Shown here: positions 61,802 to 64,000 of the stretch, piece by piece
Layout of the letters: every line of letters starts with the position of its first letter
Position numbering within the stretch: the stretch's first letter is position 1
Source: JAVVEG01 sp032251455
GTDB taxonomy: Bacteria > Pseudomonadota > Gammaproteobacteria > Pseudomonadales > Pseudohongiellaceae
Length of the DNA: 64,000 bases
Direction: 5' to 3'
Assembly: GCA_032251455.1 (NCBI GenBank)
Contig: JAVVEG010000006.1
Span: forward strand, 82,922-146,921
Program-made: the position numbers and the translations under genes
Notes under the pieces: generated by a model
Told to the model about the DNA's origin: nothing
The model's input: the letters and a program-made list of their open reading frames with translations, nothing else
Database searches by the model: none

Positions 61802-62423
61802 GCCGGACTTTCAGCCGCTCATAACGCGCCAGATCCTCTGGCCGGTCGACATCCCAGCGCAGCGGCAGTTCCTGCCAGCGCTCCCCCGCTGCCGTAAGCG
61901 CCTGCCGGGTCTGCTGCATGACCGCAGCACTGCCCCAGTCAATATCCCGGAACAGGGCTGCACTGAGCCTGCGCAAACCCAGCAACACATAACCCCCATC
62001 CTCCGCTGGCCCGATGACAATCTCTTCACCGGCATGCAGCGCTGTCAGGGCCTGGTCCAGATAAGCCGCATCCACGGAGGGGCAATCTGCACCGATGATC
62101 ACTACCGATTCAACAGTCTGCAAAGCCGTACTGGCTGCATGTGCCATGCGGGCACCCAGGTCATCACCTTGTTGCAGAAAGAGATCAGCGGGCCTGGCCA
62201 GGGACTGAAAAAACGCCTCTTCCCGCCCCGCTGTAACCCAAATCTGCAGGGGGCACAAACCGCTGTCAATAACGGTTTTACAGACCAGCTCGATCAACTC
62301 CTTGTGCAGGGCCAGCGCAGCAGCACTGTCAAGCCGGGGTATCATCCGGGTCTTGACCTTGCCGGCAACCGGTTGTTTGGCAAATACCAGGATCAATGCA
62401 TTGTTGAATTTATAGGTGGACAT
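61794..62423 (-). CDS. TIGR04282/DUF2064-type glycosyltransferase
   Basis: 209 aa, GT-A-like. N-terminal LILVFAKQPVAGKVKTRMIPRLD is the nucleotide-sugar binding start; VVIIGADCPSVDAAYL holds the metal-binding acidic motif, and GPAEDGGYVLLGLR is a family signature. NCBI names this family for arsenosugar biosynthesis. It is paired with a TIGR04283 gene 45 bp upstream on the same strand. No arsS or arsM is in this window, so the substrate is not proven here. Confidence 0.85.
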   Translation of the reverse strand: MSTYKFNNALILVFAKQPVAGKVKTRMIPRLDSAAALALHKELIELVCKTVIDSGLCPLQIWVTAGREEAFFQSLARPADLFLQQGDDLGARMAHAASTALQTVESVVIIGADCPSVDAAYLDQALTALHAGEEIVIGPAEDGGYVLLGLRRLSAALFRDIDWGSAAVMQQTRQALTAAGERWQELPLRWDVDRPEDLARYERLKVRLK

Positions 62424-62467
62424 GCTTTCCAGGCTCTCTCGGTTCTTTCAATTCAGTTTGCAGACAG

Positions 62468-63175
62468 CTACTTGCCGTTTACCTGCCGGCTTTTACCATA
62501 ATACTTTGCGTGCAGCCGATCGGGGCTCACCCCCAAAAAATAGGCCAGCCGCAGCCGCCACATCAGCACCACGGTACGCACGATGCCATGGTTTTCCCAG
62601 CGCCGGCTGGAGGTCACCACCTTGCTGCGCAGACAGCAGGGCCAGCCAATGCGGCGCAAGGTCTTGCTGAGGGCCACATCTTCCATCAAGGGAATTTCCG
62701 GGAAACCACCAAGTTGCCGGAACAGTCCGGAGCGCACAAAAATCACCTGATCCCCGGTAGCCACTCCCGAGAGGCGGGAACGCAGGTTGATCATGAACTC
62801 GATAAGCCGGAATGCCGGGTGCCGGCCACTCAGGCGCAAATCAAACCGTCCCCAACAGCGCCTGGGATGGCTCAATGCCTGCTGAATCTGCACGGCGGCC
62901 CCCTCTGGCAGCAAGGTATCACTGTGCAGAAAAACCAGCACATCACCGGCCGCTTCAGCAGCCCCTGCATTCATTTGCCGGGCACGACCGCGCGCACTGT
63001 GCACCATCTTATCGGCCAGCGCCACTCCCAGCTGCGCGGTATCGTCCTCACTGCCCCCATCGACCACGATCACCTCATGACCCTGGGCACGCCAGCTTTG
63101 CAACTGCTGGAGGCTGCGCGTCAGCGAACCACCCTCGTTCAATACTGGAATTATGATGCTTAATCTGGTGCTCAT
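62468..63175 (-). CDS. TIGR04283-type family 2 glycosyltransferase
   Basis: 235 aa. GT2 fold: LSIIIPVLNEGGSLTRSLQQL at the start, VVDGGSEDDTAQL, and FLHSDTLLP as the metal-binding motif. GWPCCLRSKVVTSSRRWE resembles the family's C-terminal part. The pair 4283-4282 is typical for arsenosugar-type clusters, though these genes also occur without them. First gene of the pair, preceded by a 361-bp gap that should hold its promoter. Confidence 0.85.
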   Translation of the reverse strand: MSTRLSIIIPVLNEGGSLTRSLQQLQSWRAQGHEVIVVDGGSEDDTAQLGVALADKMVHSARGRARQMNAGAAEAAGDVLVFLHSDTLLPEGAAVQIQQALSHPRRCWGRFDLRLSGRHPAFRLIEFMINLRSRLSGVATGDQVIFVRSGLFRQLGGFPEIPLMEDVALSKTLRRIGWPCCLRSKVVTSSRRWENHGIVRTVVLMWRLRLAYFLGVSPDRLHAKYYGKSRQVNGK

Positions 63176-63536
63176 TTTACCCTGGTGTCGCCTGCCTCAT
63201 ACCTGGCGAAACAGTGTACGCGGTCAGCGGCACAAAAATGAATAAAATTATTTGGCGAATTATTTGACTAATAATTTGATCCGGGGGTAGGAAGTTCATT
63301 AATAAAGGCGGATAATACGCGCGCTTTAGTCAAGGCTTTTCTATGCGAACTGGTCTGGCACTGTGTTTTCCGGCCATCGCCGAGGGCTTAAAAGCAAAAA
63401 AGGCACTGTCGCGGCGGCCACACCGGCAAGATTTACCGCAGTTGCCGGTTCTATTGAAGTGAGGAGTTGAAATTCTGGTAATGCGGCCGATACCCACATC
63501 ATATCCGTTGCTTATCTTACCGGAACAGAAAATTTG
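63176..63536. other. Intergenic gap with a 12-bp-period A/T repeat
   Basis: No convincing gene. Three imperfect 12-bp units, each beginning AATTATTTG or AATAATTTG, stand at 63246, 63258 and 63270. A GATAAT at 63311-63316 could be a -10 box for the plus strand. A 39-codon frame from 63342 has no recognisable features. Confidence 0.5.
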
Positions 63537-63779
63537 ATGAACCTGGAAAATTTTTACATCGTTGCAGTTGATCCTGAAGAACCCACCCTGAAGGTCAATA
63601 TCTCCGGTCCCTACCTGACCCGCAAAGCCGCGCAGGCCGATATGGATGCTGCCATAGGCGAGGCCTGTGGCATGGACCCTTGCGCGCGCAGCTACGAGTA
63701 TCAAATTCGCAAACTCGCCAGCCAGAAACCCGGCGTCATCCAGCATATGGCCTGCAACGCAGCCGCCCAGGCACGTTAG
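63537..63779 (+). CDS. Small hypothetical protein
   Basis: 80 aa, not recognised. Start at the ATG 63537. Sequence begins MNLENFYIVAVDPEEPTLKV; it has two Cys (CGMDPC), a mixed alpha-beta look (FYIVAVD beta strand, then RKAAQADMDAAIGEA helix), no signal peptide and no membrane segment. The codon pattern looks genuine and the ORF is intact. Lies 144 bp before tRNA-Arg. Confidence 0.6.
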   Translation: MNLENFYIVAVDPEEPTLKVNISGPYLTRKAAQADMDAAIGEACGMDPCARSYEYQIRKLASQKPGVIQHMACNAAAQAR

Positions 63780-63850
63780 GCCAGGCTCTCCCAGCCCTAA
63801 ACTTCTCTGCATTGCTGTTGGCTTGCTGACGCTCTGCTATCGACACCCTG

Positions 63851-63883
63851 CTACCGACACCCTGTTGTCGGTGTTGTCGGTAG
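63851..63883. repeat. Inverted and direct repeats upstream of tRNA-Arg
   Basis: CTACCGACA (63851-63859) pairs with TGTCGGTAG (63875-63883). CCGACA can alternatively pair with TGTCGG at 63866-63871. A near-copy of CGACACCCTG also stands just upstream at 63841. Confidence 0.7.
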
Positions 63884-63900
63884 CCCGCTTCCAAGCAGCA

Positions 63901-63909
63901 TGCTAGAAT
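63901..63909 (+). promoter_or_regulatory. Extended -10 promoter of tRNA-Arg
   Basis: TGC-TAGAAT, an extended -10, 15 bp before the mature tRNA, followed by a C-rich discriminator (CGCCCCCC), as in stringently controlled promoters. No good -35. Confidence 0.55.
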
Positions 63910-63923
63910 CGCCCCCCGATCAG

Positions 63924-64000
<77 letters not shown>

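Noticed and set aside
63342..63461. A 39-codon frame upstream of the small hypothetical gene
   Set aside because: No ribosome-binding site, no recognisable features, too short to support.
63330..63812. A 160-codon minus-strand frame over the small hypothetical gene
   Set aside because: No start signal and atypical composition; it overlaps both the intergenic gap and the better plus-strand gene.

Overview
The window comes from the chromosome of a motile, Gram-negative gammaproteobacterium. Three gene orders point there: fmdB-aspS-yebC-ruvCAB-tolQRAB-pal-cpoB-queE-queC-tRNA-Lys-nadA; arsC-wrbA-DUF2069-hda-DUF2066-purMN; and fleQ-fliS-fliD-flaG-fliC-flgLKJIHGFEDCB-cheR-cheV-flgA-flgM-flgN-ycgR. 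All three resemble Pseudomonas and its marine relatives. Base composition looks moderate. I cannot name the genus from the sequence alone. No phage, transposon, CRISPR array or rRNA gene is visible.

Layout. 1-11.9 kb: housekeeping genes, namely the 3' part of mnmC, a zinc aminopeptidase, a periplasmic FKBP isomerase, a small LRR-like lipoprotein, miaE, rmuC, bamC-dapA, an AI-2E-type permease, a TusA-like protein, a BepA-type protease and nadA. 12.0-18.7 kb: tRNA-Lys, preQ0 synthesis (queE, queC) and the complete Tol-Pal system. 18.8-24.6 kb: Holliday-junction genes ruvABC, yebC, aspS, an FmdB zinc ribbon and an HU-like protein. 24.7-33.8 kb: proS, a YihY membrane protein, arsC-wrbA-DUF2069, hda-DUF2066, purMN and a DUF3108 protein. 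33.8-61.8 kb: a large flagellar and chemotaxis locus. 61.8-64.0 kb: two arsenosugar-type glycosyltransferases, a small unknown gene and tRNA-Arg(CCU) at the edge.

The flagellar locus is the most unusual part. The master regulator fleQ sits at one end. An eleven-gene flgB-to-flgL run lies behind a clear sigma-54 promoter. The flagellin, flgM and flgA genes each have a recognisable sigma-28 promoter. Every axial protein that is exposed outside the cell and tolerates insertions is oversized: flagellin 959 aa, the FliD cap 1178 aa, FlgK 886 aa and FlgE 673 aa. In flagellin and FliD the extra mass is made of repeated beta-rich modules, arranged A-B-B-A in flagellin and as five copies in FliD. Basal-body and L/P-ring proteins have ordinary sizes. 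This suggests a filament and hook enlarged as a set. A non-flagellar secreted protein gene interrupts the locus on the opposite strand between fliD and flaG.

Smaller points include a four-copy 13-bp tandem repeat just upstream of proS, palindromic repeats in the fliD leader, a flgA transcript predicted to be almost leaderless, a ruvB-tolQ junction with no ybgC, and a 14-bp tandem duplication over the flgK stop codon.
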